The position numbers and the translations under genes were made by a program. A DNA stretch of 64,000 bases from Chloroflexota bacterium (GTDB lineage: Bacteria; Chloroflexota; Dehalococcoidia; E44-bin15): positions 1 to 64,000 of the forward strand of contig JAUVVB010000011.1 in the NCBI GenBank assembly GCA_030604825.1. The letters run 5' to 3'. Below, piece by piece: positions 7,740 to 16,449 of this stretch. How positions within the stretch are numbered: the first letter of the stretch is position 1; each line of letters opens with the position of its first letter. The notes under the pieces are model-generated. The model did no database searches, was not told the DNA's origin, and saw nothing but the letters and a program-made list of their open reading frames with translations.

Positions 7740-9104
7740 TTGCGCAACAATCAGTTCAAAAAAGAGGTGGAGGAATATACTGCATCAATCCCCTTTGACC
7801 GGCGGCTGTATAAGCAGGATATCGCCGGCTCCATCGCCCATGCCCGGATGCTGGCAAGGCAGGGCATCATCAGCGATAAGGAGGCCGAGCTCATGGTGAT
7901 GGGGCTTAGCTCCATCCGCGAGGAGATAGAGCAGGGTATTTTCGAACTTCGCGCTGATCTAGAAGATATCCACATGAATATAGAGGTGCGCCTTATCGAG
8001 AAAATCGGTGACATGGGGCGAAAACTTCACACCGCCCGCTCCAGAAATGACCAGATCGCCCTGGATATGCGCCTCTTCGCCAAAGAGGCCATTTCGGAGA
8101 CCACAGATAAGCTGGTGGCGTTTCAGCGCGCCCTCCTCGATCTAGCTGAGGCGAATAAGGATGTAATCATGCCCGGCTATACCCACCTGCAGCGGGCGCA
8201 GCCGGTTCTCTTTGCCCATCATCTGCTGGCCTACTTCGAGATGCTGCAGCGCGATGTGGAGCGCTTCCGCGACTGCCTCAAGCGCGCCGACGTCATGCCC
8301 CTGGGGAGCGGGGCGCTGGCTGGGGTGCCCTATCCTGTGGACCGCGAATTCCTGGCCCGGGAGCTTGGATTTGGCAGGGTGAGCCAGAACAGCATGGATG
8401 CTGTCTCCGACCGCGACTTCATCATCGAGTACCAGGCGGCGGCAAGCCTGGCGATGATGCATATGTCGCGCCTCGCCGAGGAGATCGTGCTCTGGTCTTC
8501 AGCGGAGTTCGGATTTGTGGAGCTTGCCGCCGCCTACACCACTGGCTCCAGCATCATGCCCCAGAAGCAGAACCCCGATGTCGCCGAGCTTGCCCGCGGC
8601 AAGACGGGGAGGGTATATGGCAACCTCCTTGCCATCCTCACCACCATGAAAGCCTTGCCCCTCACCTACAACCGGGACATGCAGGAGGATAAGGAGGGCT
8701 TCTTTGACACCGTGGACACCCTTCTTTCGACCCTGGACGTGTTCAGCGGAATGATAGCCACTCTAAAGGTTAAGGGCGAAAGGACTCGGCAGGCTGCCGA
8801 GGCAGGTTACATCCTGGCCACCGACCTGGCGGACTATCTGGTGAGAAAGGGGATCCCCTTCCGCCAGGCTCACGAGGTGGTGGGCAAATTGGTGGAATAT
8901 GCAGTGGCGAAGGGGAAGAGCTTTAGCGAGCTAAGCATCGCTGAGTATAAGGGCTTCTCTTCCCTCTTCGATGAGGATGTCTATTCCATCACCGTAGAGA
9001 GCGCGATTGAGGCGCGGGCTGCTCATGGGGGCACTGCGCCTGAGCAGATAGAACGACAACTGGCAAGGGCGAGGAAAATCGTCCGCGGCGAAGATGTAGC
9101 ATAG
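7740..9104 (+). CDS. argH: Argininosuccinate lyase ArgH
   Basis: A 454-residue member of the fumarase/aspartase superfamily that splits argininosuccinate to arginine and fumarate. The superfamily signature GSSIMPQKQNPD, with the catalytic Ser loop, lies near residue 277, and HTARSRNDQ near residue 98. The start is a TTG with GGAGGGG 6 bases upstream. It closes the arginine unit; a weak inverted repeat lies between it and convergent rpmB. Confidence 0.94.
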   Translation: MRNNQFKKEVEEYTASIPFDRRLYKQDIAGSIAHARMLARQGIISDKEAELMVMGLSSIREEIEQGIFELRADLEDIHMNIEVRLIEKIGDMGRKLHTARSRNDQIALDMRLFAKEAISETTDKLVAFQRALLDLAEANKDVIMPGYTHLQRAQPVLFAHHLLAYFEMLQRDVERFRDCLKRADVMPLGSGALAGVPYPVDREFLARELGFGRVSQNSMDAVSDRDFIIEYQAAASLAMMHMSRLAEEIVLWSSAEFGFVELAAAYTTGSSIMPQKQNPDVAELARGKTGRVYGNLLAILTTMKALPLTYNRDMQEDKEGFFDTVDTLLSTLDVFSGMIATLKVKGERTRQAAEAGYILATDLADYLVRKGIPFRQAHEVVGKLVEYAVAKGKSFSELSIAEYKGFSSLFDEDVYSITVESAIEARAAHGGTAPEQIERQLARARKIVRGEDVA

Positions 9105-9131
9105 CAGCAAGAGCGTGGCACAGGCGATGGA

Positions 9132-9177
9132 TGGGTTTAGGGCAGGCCTTGGCGGCTTTGAGAGCGAGGGCTAAACC
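9132..9177. terminator. Possible bidirectional terminator between argH and rpmB
   Basis: GGTTTAG near 9134 pairs with CTAAACC near 9171, enclosing GC-rich sequence that can pair further. The repeat reaches into the 3' end of rpmB. No clear T-run is seen, so this is tentative. Confidence 0.25.
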
Positions 9178-9359
9178 AAGAGCTTTTGCTGGGTGCGCAT
9201 GCATCGGGTGCAGATATTTAGTCGCACCTTCTTCCCGTCGATGAGGAGGGTCTTCTTCTGGGTATTTATTCTCCACTGCCGCTTGGTTCGCCTCTTGGAG
9301 TGGCTGACATTATGTCCGAACTGGAGCGTCTTGCCGCAAATATCACATTTCCCCGGCAT
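9171..9359 (-). CDS. rpmB: 50S ribosomal protein L28
   Basis: A 62-residue protein of the zinc-binding type of L28. CxxC pairs occur near the N-terminus (CDICGK) and the C-terminus (CTRCM), and the GHNVSHSKRRTKRQW core is typical. ATG at 9359 is chosen over an upstream in-frame start because family members begin MPGKC or similar, and AAAGGTG lies 8 bases upstream. It is divergent from fakA, a common neighbour in other bacteria. Confidence 0.95.
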   Translation of the reverse strand: MPGKCDICGKTLQFGHNVSHSKRRTKRQWRINTQKKTLLIDGKKVRLNICTRCMRTQQKLLV

Positions 9360-9372
9360 CGCCACCACACCT

Positions 9373-9401
9373 TTGACCAAGTCGGGATTTTACGGTAGAA
9401 T
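9373..9401 (+). promoter_or_regulatory. Promoter of fakA-recG-argS
   Basis: TTGACC at 9373-9378, a 17-base spacer, TAGAAT at 9396-9401. It fits the sigma-70 consensus closely. It overlaps the leader of the divergent rpmB gene. Confidence 0.6.
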
Positions 9402-9411
9402 TCATAGAATC

Positions 9412-9440
9412 AGAATATCATAATGCGACCCTGGTGGCAA
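9412..9440 (-). promoter_or_regulatory. Promoter of rpmB
   Basis: On the minus strand TTGCCA (9440-9435), a 17-base spacer and TATTCT (9417-9412). The predicted transcripts of rpmB and fakA start almost back to back and cross, so the two could interfere with each other. Confidence 0.55.
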
Positions 9441-9462
9441 GCTTGCCGTTGAGGGTGAAGGG

Positions 9463-11058
9463 ATGCAAAGGATAAGATCCTGTAGCGGGCAAGATCTGGC
9501 AGATATGTTCGTTTCGGCCACGGCGTGGCTGGAGAGGAACGCTGAGGAGATAAACTCGCTCAACGTCTTTCCCGTCCCCGATGGCGATACCGGCACCAAT
9601 ATGCTGCTCACCATGCGCTCGGCAACGGCGGAGGCCGATCGTTCCCAGGAGGAGAGCGCCTCTGCGGTTGCCTGCGCCCTGGCCTACGGTGCCCTAATGG
9701 GAGCGCGGGGAAATAGTGGGGTGATCCTCTCCCAGATACTGCGCGGCTTGGCCGCAAGCCTAAATGATAAGCGTTTCCTCCACGGGAGGGACCTGGTTGC
9801 CGGTTTGGTGGAGGGGTCATCTCTGGCATATAAGGCGGTGAGCCGTCCGGTGGAGGGGACCATGCTCACCGTGATCAGGGAGGCCTCCGCCGCTGCTAAG
9901 GAGTACTCCTCGACGACTAAGAACCTGATTTCCATCCTGGAGGTCACCGTCAATGCCGCCAGGGATTCCGTTGCCAGAACCCCCTCTTTGTTAGCGGTGC
10001 TCCGTGAGGCAGGGGTGGTGGATGCCGGGGGGTTGGGGCTTTACGTTCTCCTGGAAGGGCTGTTGCGCTTCCTCAAGGGGGAGATCGAGGAGGGATATGA
10101 AGCCGGCGAGCCAATTCCAGTTAGGCTACCCCGGGCCAAGATTCCCTCAGGCTCTTATGGTTACTGCACCGAGTTCATCATCGAGGGGCAAGACCTCAGC
10201 CTTGGCCGCATCAGGGAGGAGCTGGAGAGCCTAGGGGAATCGGTGATGGTGGTGGGGGACGAGAATGTGGTCAGGGTCCATGTCCATACCTTCGAACCGG
10301 GCAATGCGATTGGCTATGCCACCTCTTTGGGGACATTGCGCCAGGTGAAGGTGCAAAACATGGATGAGCAGCATGAGGATTTCCTCGCCATGAAGCAGCC
10401 ATCCCTGGTCGATATCGCTACGGTAGCGGTGGCCTCGGGGGAGGGGCTTAATGAGGTATTTCGCAGCCTGGGGGTAACCGCCATCGTCCCCGGGGGACAG
10501 ACGATGAACCCCAGCACCGAGGAACTGCTGCGGGCGGTGAAGGCGGTGCCCTCGGAGAAGGTCATCCTGCTGCCCAATAATCCCAATATCGTGCTTGCCG
10601 CGGAGCAGGCCCTGAAGCTAAGCTCCAAGAGGGTTGAGGTTGTGCCTACGGAATCGATTCCTCAGGGGGTGGCGGCGCTTCTTGCCTTCAACAACGAGGC
10701 GGATCTGGAAACAAATCTCAGGGCAATGGAAAGGGCGAGGCAGGTGGTGAGGACGGTGGAGGTGACCACCGCGGTGCGCCAGGCAAAATTTGGCGACCTG
10801 GTTATGGAGAAGGGTCAGCCCATCGCTTTTCTCGATGGGGAGCTGGTGGCGGTGGGCGATAGCATCCCCCAGATGGTGGGCCAGGTGCTGGAGCAATTGG
10901 ATTTGGGGCGGAGCGAGATCATCACCCTTTATTACGGTGCCGATAGCGGGGAGGCTGAGGAGCTGGCCGAGCAGATGCGTCAGAAATACCCCCATCTGGA
11001 GGTGGAGGTGATCTTCGGGGGTCAGCCCCATTATAACTATATCCTTTCCGTGGAGTGA
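9463..11058 (+). CDS. fakA: DAK2-domain fatty-acid kinase FakA (YloV-like)
   Basis: A 531-residue protein of the YloV/FakA family. The N-terminal DAK2 nucleotide-binding domain shows NVFPVPDGDTGTNM near residue 35 and GARGNSGVILSQ near residue 85. A middle domain and a C-terminal EDD-type domain follow. FakA phosphorylates fatty acids carried by FakB/DegV proteins for phospholipid synthesis or signalling; no fakB lies in the window. The stop overlaps recG (GTGA), and rpmB-fakA-recG is a conserved arrangement elsewhere. Confidence 0.9.
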   Translation: MQRIRSCSGQDLADMFVSATAWLERNAEEINSLNVFPVPDGDTGTNMLLTMRSATAEADRSQEESASAVACALAYGALMGARGNSGVILSQILRGLAASLNDKRFLHGRDLVAGLVEGSSLAYKAVSRPVEGTMLTVIREASAAAKEYSSTTKNLISILEVTVNAARDSVARTPSLLAVLREAGVVDAGGLGLYVLLEGLLRFLKGEIEEGYEAGEPIPVRLPRAKIPSGSYGYCTEFIIEGQDLSLGRIREELESLGESVMVVGDENVVRVHVHTFEPGNAIGYATSLGTLRQVKVQNMDEQHEDFLAMKQPSLVDIATVAVASGEGLNEVFRSLGVTAIVPGGQTMNPSTEELLRAVKAVPSEKVILLPNNPNIVLAAEQALKLSSKRVEVVPTESIPQGVAALLAFNNEADLETNLRAMERARQVVRTVEVTTAVRQAKFGDLVMEKGQPIAFLDGELVAVGDSIPQMVGQVLEQLDLGRSEIITLYYGADSGEAEELAEQMRQKYPHLEVEVIFGGQPHYNYILSVE

Positions 11059-13412
11059 AAACCTTGGAAGTGGCCACGCTGCGAAAGATCCTGGAGCTGG
11101 AGCGAAAAAAGGGCTACCGGGATGGTGCGGTCATCGGGGGGCTTGACCGCTATCTGCGGCGCTGGGGTGGCGAGGTGGAGAATGCCGAGCTCCTTGCCAT
11201 AAGCTATTCCTCTCTGGATGAAGGCCAGCGCCGCGAATGGATCGATAAGGTTCTGCAGTGGCTGGAGGAAATGGAGCCGCAGAAGCCGCCCGCGGCAAGG
11301 GATGAGTCCTTGGAATTGCCCATCACCACCATGAAGGGGATCAGCACCAGCCTGGCAGCCAGGTTTCGCCGGCTGGGGGTCAGTACGGTGCGCGATATGC
11401 TCTACTTCTTCCCCAACCGCCATCTGGACTACAGCAGGAGGAAAACCATCGCCCAGCTGGAGGTGGGAAAGGAGCAAACGGTGGTGGCTACGGTGTGGCA
11501 GGCCCAGGAGACCACCCTGGGGGGAAGGCGCTCCACCGAGGCCATCGTGGGCGATGAGACGGGAAACATGAGGGTGGTTTGGTTCAACCAGCCCTATCTG
11601 GCGAAGAAGTTGCGCACCAATTCCAATTTGGTGCTCAGCGGCAAGGTGGGAGTGTTTAAGGGGATAAAGCAGTTCCACTCCCCGGAGTACGAGCCGCTGA
11701 CCGAGGAGCTGATTCACACCGGCAGGCTGGTGCCCCTTTATCCCCTCACCCAGGGGCTGAGCCCCAGGGTGGTGCGCCGGCTGGCCAAGGAAACCGTGGA
11801 CTATTGGGCGCCGCGAATGGCGGACTTCCTCCCCCACGAGGTGATAAGGCGAGCTCGGCTCCTGGAGCTCTCCGAGGCGATAAGGCAGGCTCACTACCCC
11901 GATAGCGAACGGGCTAAGGATGAGGCCAGAAGGAGGTTGGCCTTTGATGAGCTCTTCCTCATCCAGCTCGGCGTGCTCTCCCGGAGGCGGGATTGGCGGG
12001 AGGGTGGTGAGGCCAACCAGATAGAGGCTGATCGCCAGATTCTGGAGAGATTCCTCAGCTCCCTTCCCTATGCCCTCACCCCGGCTCAGCAGCGCGCCCT
12101 GGAGGAGATCCTTGGCGACCTGGCTAAGCCGAGGCCGATGAGCAGGCTGCTTCAGGGGGAGGTGGGCAGCGGTAAGACGGTGGTGGCCACCGCAGCGCTA
12201 ATGGCCACCGTCTGCTGTGGCTATCAGGGGGCCTTCATGGCGCCCACCGAGATCCTGGCGGAGCAACATTTTTGGAGCATCTCCTCCCTTTTGGCCGAGG
12301 CAGGTCATCGGGAAAATGGCGAAGGCTTCCTTCGCTCTTTCTCGGGCATTCTGCCCAGTCCCATCGCTGTAGCCCTGCTTACGGGAAGCATGAAAAAAAG
12401 CGAGAAGAATGAGCTTCATCGAGCGATCTGGGGTGGGGAGGTGGATCTAGTCCTGGGCACCCATGCCCTGATTCAGAAGGAGGTGGAGTTTCAGCGCCTG
12501 GGGCTTGCCATAGTTGATGAGCAGCATCGCTTTGGCGTGATGCAGCGCTCGGCGCTGCGCCACAAGGGGGCAAACCCCCACCTTCTGGTGATGACGGCTA
12601 CCCCCATCCCCCGCAGCCTGGCGCTTACCCTTTATGGTGACCTCGATCTATCGGTTATCGACGAGCTCCCCCCGGGGAGGCAGATGATAAAGACGAAGTG
12701 GCTTGCCCCCGAGGAGAGGGAAAGGGCTTATCGCTTTGTGCGCCAGCAGGTGCAGCAGGGATGCCAGGCCTTCATCATCTGCCCCCTTATCGAGGAGTCG
12801 GAGGTCATCGAGGCCAAGGCGGCCATCAGGGAGCATGAGCGTCTCAGTGAGGAGGTATTTCCCGATCTTGGCCTCGGGCTCGTCCATGGCCGGCTCAAAG
12901 CCTCGGAGAAGGAAGATGTGATGAGGCGGTTTCGAGGCGGGGAGCTGGACATCCTAGTCGCCACCCCGGTGGTTGAGGTGGGCATCGATGTTCCCAATGC
13001 CACGGTGATGCTCATCGAGGGTGCCGATCGCTTCGGCCTGGCGCAGCTTCACCAATTCCGCGGTCGCGTGGGCAGGGGGGAAAAGCAGAGCTATTGCATT
13101 CTGGTGGCCGAGGAGCCAACCCCTGAGGGGAGGGAGCGCCTTTCGGTGCTGGAGCGCACTCACGACGGCTTCCTGCTCGCCGAGGAGGATCTGAGGCTCA
13201 GGGGGCCGGGGGAATTCTTCGGCACCAGGCAGAGCGGGCTTCCCGACCTCAAGATGGCAAAGCTCTCCGATATAAAGCTGCTGGAACTCGCCCGCAGCGA
13301 GGCGATCAGGCTGTTTCAAAAGGACCCCACCCTATCTCAGCCCGAGCACCAGCCCCTTTCCCGGGAGGCGGCTCGGCTGTGGCAGGGGGGGATCGTTGGG
13401 GTTGAGGCATGA
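11055..13412 (+). CDS. recG: ATP-dependent DNA helicase RecG
   Basis: A 785-residue superfamily 2 helicase that remodels stalled forks and branched DNA. An extra region of about 90 residues precedes the wedge/OB domain (around residues 100-250). The helicase part has Walker A GEVGSGKT near residue 370, the DEQHRFG box near residue 485, MTATPIPRSLAL, and the C-terminal QFRGRVGRG motif. It is longer than the E. coli protein because of the N-terminal extension. It overlaps both neighbours by 4 bases, so the three genes are translationally coupled. Confidence 0.95.
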   Translation: MKTLEVATLRKILELERKKGYRDGAVIGGLDRYLRRWGGEVENAELLAISYSSLDEGQRREWIDKVLQWLEEMEPQKPPAARDESLELPITTMKGISTSLAARFRRLGVSTVRDMLYFFPNRHLDYSRRKTIAQLEVGKEQTVVATVWQAQETTLGGRRSTEAIVGDETGNMRVVWFNQPYLAKKLRTNSNLVLSGKVGVFKGIKQFHSPEYEPLTEELIHTGRLVPLYPLTQGLSPRVVRRLAKETVDYWAPRMADFLPHEVIRRARLLELSEAIRQAHYPDSERAKDEARRRLAFDELFLIQLGVLSRRRDWREGGEANQIEADRQILERFLSSLPYALTPAQQRALEEILGDLAKPRPMSRLLQGEVGSGKTVVATAALMATVCCGYQGAFMAPTEILAEQHFWSISSLLAEAGHRENGEGFLRSFSGILPSPIAVALLTGSMKKSEKNELHRAIWGGEVDLVLGTHALIQKEVEFQRLGLAIVDEQHRFGVMQRSALRHKGANPHLLVMTATPIPRSLALTLYGDLDLSVIDELPPGRQMIKTKWLAPEERERAYRFVRQQVQQGCQAFIICPLIEESEVIEAKAAIREHERLSEEVFPDLGLGLVHGRLKASEKEDVMRRFRGGELDILVATPVVEVGIDVPNATVMLIEGADRFGLAQLHQFRGRVGRGEKQSYCILVAEEPTPEGRERLSVLERTHDGFLLAEEDLRLRGPGEFFGTRQSGLPDLKMAKLSDIKLLELARSEAIRLFQKDPTLSQPEHQPLSREAARLWQGGIVGVEA

Positions 13413-15097
13413 TAAAGGAAGAGATGGCAAGGCTTCTGCAGGAGGCAGTCAGCGAGGCCCAGAGCAGGAATCTGCTCCCACCCCTGACCCTGCCCCCGGT
13501 CCTGCTGGAGCGCCCCCAGAATCCGGAGCATGGGGACTATGCCAGCTCCCTCCCCCTGAAGCTGGCGCGGGCGGCGAGGATGGACCCCATGACCATTGCC
13601 CACAGCCTGGTCAGCCTGATTCAGCTCCCCAAGGGGGTGGAGAAGGTCGCGGTGGCGCCCCCTGGCTTCATCAATTTCTCGCTGCGGAGCGATTGGCTCA
13701 CCAGGCAGGTGGAGGAGATCCTGAGGCGGGGGGAGGAGTATGGAAACCTCGACCTGGGCAAGGGGATGAAGGTGCAGGTGGAGTTCGTCAGCGTCAATCC
13801 CACCGGGCCGCTTCATGTGGGGCATGGCCGGGGGGCTATCCTGGGCAGCACCCTGGCCGATGTGCTCGCTGCCACCGGCTATGAGGTGGTAAAGGAATAC
13901 TACATCAACGATGCCGGTAGCCAGATGGATGCCTTCTATCGCTCCCTGTATGCTCGCTGTCAGCAGGAGCTGGGGTTGGAGGCCCACATGCCCTCCGAGG
14001 GCTATTTCGGAAAATATTTGACCGACCTTGCAAAAGAGATTATTGAGGCGAGGGGAGGAAGGGAGAAGGTACTCTCTGAGTTGAGGCGCGCCCTCTCGAC
14101 GGGAGCAGAAGGGGCAATTCAGGATGAATTGGGCCGGATGGGGATGGAAAAGGTCCTCCACTCCATCAAATCTGACCTTGAGCTACTGGGCGTGACTTTC
14201 GACCAGTGGTTTAGCGAGCAGAGCCTTTTCGACCAGGGGCAATACCACAGGGCGATGTCTTGGCTCAGGGAAAAGGGCTACACCAGCGAGAAAGAGGGGG
14301 CGGTTTGGTTTGTTTCCACCACCCTGGGGGAGGACAAGGACAATGTGCTGGTGAGGAGCGATGGCTCCCCCACCTACTTCGCCTCAGACATCGCCTACCA
14401 CTATAACAAATTCCTGGAGCGGGGCTTCGATAGGGTGATCAACATCTGGGGGGCAGACCACCAGGGGCATGTCTCCCGAATGAAGGCGGTGGTGGGCGCC
14501 CTGGGGATCGACCCCGAGAGGCTCCAGATCATCATCTCTCAGATGGTCAGCCTGAGGCGAGGTGAGGAGATGATCAAGGTGTCGAAGCGCACCGGTGAGC
14601 TGGTCACCCTTCGCGAGCTGGTGGAGGAGGTGGGTGCCGATGCCTGCCGCTTCTTCTTCCTGTCCCGCTCCGCCAATAGTCAGATGGACTTCGACCTGGA
14701 ACTGGCGAAAAGGCAGTCGGCGGAAAACCCGGTCTATTATGTCCAATATGCTCATGCCCGCATCGCCAGCATCCTGCGCCTCGCCGAGGAGAGGAAGATC
14801 GATTATAGCCGGGGGGATACCTCTCTGCTCACCGCCGAGCCTGAACTCACCCTGATCCGAAGGATGCTCCAGCTTCCCGAGGTGATGGAAATGGTGGTCT
14901 CAACCCTGGAGCCCCACCATCTCTCCTTCTATGCCACTGAACTGGCGACCACCTTCCATAACTTCTACGAGAAATGTCGCGTCATCTCCCAGGACGAGGC
15001 CCTCACCGGGGCAAGGCTTAAGCTGGTGGAGGCGGCAAAGGTGGTGCTTGCCAAGACCCTCGGCCTCATGGGGATGAGCGCCCCGGAAAGGATGTGA
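13409..15097 (+). CDS. argS: Arginyl-tRNA synthetase
   Basis: A 562-residue class Ia synthetase of normal length. It has the N-terminal ArgRS-specific domain, the HIGH-type motif HVGHGRGA (about residue 137), the MIKVSKRTG form of KMSKS near residue 388 and the DALR anticodon-binding domain at the C-terminus. ATGA overlap with recG. No terminator is visible after it, and a new promoter starts 15 bases downstream. Confidence 0.95.
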   Translation: MIKEEMARLLQEAVSEAQSRNLLPPLTLPPVLLERPQNPEHGDYASSLPLKLARAARMDPMTIAHSLVSLIQLPKGVEKVAVAPPGFINFSLRSDWLTRQVEEILRRGEEYGNLDLGKGMKVQVEFVSVNPTGPLHVGHGRGAILGSTLADVLAATGYEVVKEYYINDAGSQMDAFYRSLYARCQQELGLEAHMPSEGYFGKYLTDLAKEIIEARGGREKVLSELRRALSTGAEGAIQDELGRMGMEKVLHSIKSDLELLGVTFDQWFSEQSLFDQGQYHRAMSWLREKGYTSEKEGAVWFVSTTLGEDKDNVLVRSDGSPTYFASDIAYHYNKFLERGFDRVINIWGADHQGHVSRMKAVVGALGIDPERLQIIISQMVSLRRGEEMIKVSKRTGELVTLRELVEEVGADACRFFFLSRSANSQMDFDLELAKRQSAENPVYYVQYAHARIASILRLAEERKIDYSRGDTSLLTAEPELTLIRRMLQLPEVMEMVVSTLEPHHLSFYATELATTFHNFYEKCRVISQDEALTGARLKLVEAAKVVLAKTLGLMGMSAPERM

Positions 15098-15111
15098 GCA
15101 AGCCCCTTTTC

Positions 15112-15140
15112 TTGACCCCCCTTAGCCGAGATGCTAAAGT
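15112..15140 (+). promoter_or_regulatory. Promoter of the first CoA-transferase gene
   Basis: TTGACC at 15112-15117, a 17-base spacer, TAAAGT at 15135-15140. The predicted leader is about 85 bases and starts the catabolic island. Confidence 0.6.
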
Positions 15141-15232
15141 ACTTACCGGGCTTGAATAAACAACGGGGCAAACCGTTTTGAGTCCGCGGTAGGATAGCCG
15201 AAGGACTTTTATAGTTTGAAAAGGGGGACGAA

Positions 15233-16435
15233 ATGGGCATGGCGCTGGAAGGGATAAGGGTGTTGGATTTCACCATCTGGCAGCAGGGGCCGGTTGCCAC
15301 CCAGGCGCTGGCGGACATGGGGGCAGAGGTGATCAAGATAGAGGAGCGGGTTGGTGGCGACCCCGGAAGGGGACTCATCTGGCGCAGCGACCAGACGGTC
15401 TTGGCCACCTATTTCGAGTGCCACAACCGCAACAAGAGGGGGATCACCCTGGACCTGCGAAAGGATAGGGGAAAGGAGGTCCTCTATCGGCTGGTGGAGA
15501 GATCAGACGTTTTCGTGCAGAACCTGCGCCCTGGGGTGGTGGAGAGGCTGGGGGTGGATTACCCCGCGCTTTCAAAGATCAATCCCCGGTTAATATATGC
15601 CTCCGCTACCGGCTGGGGGAGCAAGGGTCCCGATGCCCGAAAGCCCTCCTTTGACGTCCTCGCCCAGGGGAGAGGGGGGATGTTGAGCGTCAGCGGGGAG
15701 CCCGATGAGCCGCCACCGCTGATCCAGGTAAATGGCGGCGCCGATTGGGTGGGCGCCATGGTGCTCGCCTACGGGATCATGGTTGCCCTGTTTAATCGGG
15801 AGCGGACGGGGAGGGGGCAGGAGGTGGAGGTATCCCTTCTGGGGAGCCAGACATGGTATGGGCAGCTGGGCTTTCAGCGATACCTCTTCTCCGGGAAAGC
15901 GCCAAGGAGGGTTTCCCGCAACGCCCTGGGGAATCCGGTTTATAACATTTACCAGGCTGGGGATGAGAAGTGGATCGTGCTTGCCATGCTCCAGTCCCAG
16001 AGGCATTGGGCAAACTTCTGTAAGGCCATCGGGCGGGAGGAGCTGGAAAACGACCCCAGATTCAATTCCATCGAGTCGAGGAGGGAAAATGCCGCTGAGC
16101 TCACCTCGCTACTGGATGCTCACTTCCTCACCAAGCCCAGGGCGGAGTGGATGAAGCGCCTTGAGGAGGTTGATATCCCCTGCGCCGCCGTTCAGGACTA
16201 TGAGGACCTGGCTCACGACCCCCAGGTGTTGGCCAACGATTATATCGTCGACTTCGACCATCCCGTTGCCGGTGCGGTAAAGCTGGTGGGAATACCGGTG
16301 AAGCTGAGCGAGACCCCGGGCTCGATAAGGATGCCTGCTCCGGAATGGGGTCAACATAATATGGAGGTGCTCATCGAGATCGCGGGATATAGCATTGAGG
16401 AGGTCGCCCGCTTCATGGAAGAGGAGGTAATCTGA
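15233..16435 (+). CDS. Family III (CaiB/BaiF) CoA-transferase 1
   Basis: A 400-residue CaiB/BaiF-type CoA-transferase, which moves CoA between carboxylic acids through an aspartyl-CoA intermediate. The catalytic Asp is most likely D171 (NGGADWVGAM). The N-terminal LEGIRVLDFT and the RLGVDY region fit the family. It is closely similar to the second copy at 23988-25205: the first 45 residues differ at only a few positions. The donor and acceptor acids are unknown. An HMG-CoA-lyase-like gene follows 14 bases later, suggesting activation followed by cleavage. AGGGGG precedes the ATG. Confidence 0.9.
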   Translation: MGMALEGIRVLDFTIWQQGPVATQALADMGAEVIKIEERVGGDPGRGLIWRSDQTVLATYFECHNRNKRGITLDLRKDRGKEVLYRLVERSDVFVQNLRPGVVERLGVDYPALSKINPRLIYASATGWGSKGPDARKPSFDVLAQGRGGMLSVSGEPDEPPPLIQVNGGADWVGAMVLAYGIMVALFNRERTGRGQEVEVSLLGSQTWYGQLGFQRYLFSGKAPRRVSRNALGNPVYNIYQAGDEKWIVLAMLQSQRHWANFCKAIGREELENDPRFNSIESRRENAAELTSLLDAHFLTKPRAEWMKRLEEVDIPCAAVQDYEDLAHDPQVLANDYIVDFDHPVAGAVKLVGIPVKLSETPGSIRMPAPEWGQHNMEVLIEIAGYSIEEVARFMEEEVI

Positions 16436-16449
16436 TAAGGGGGAAGAAA

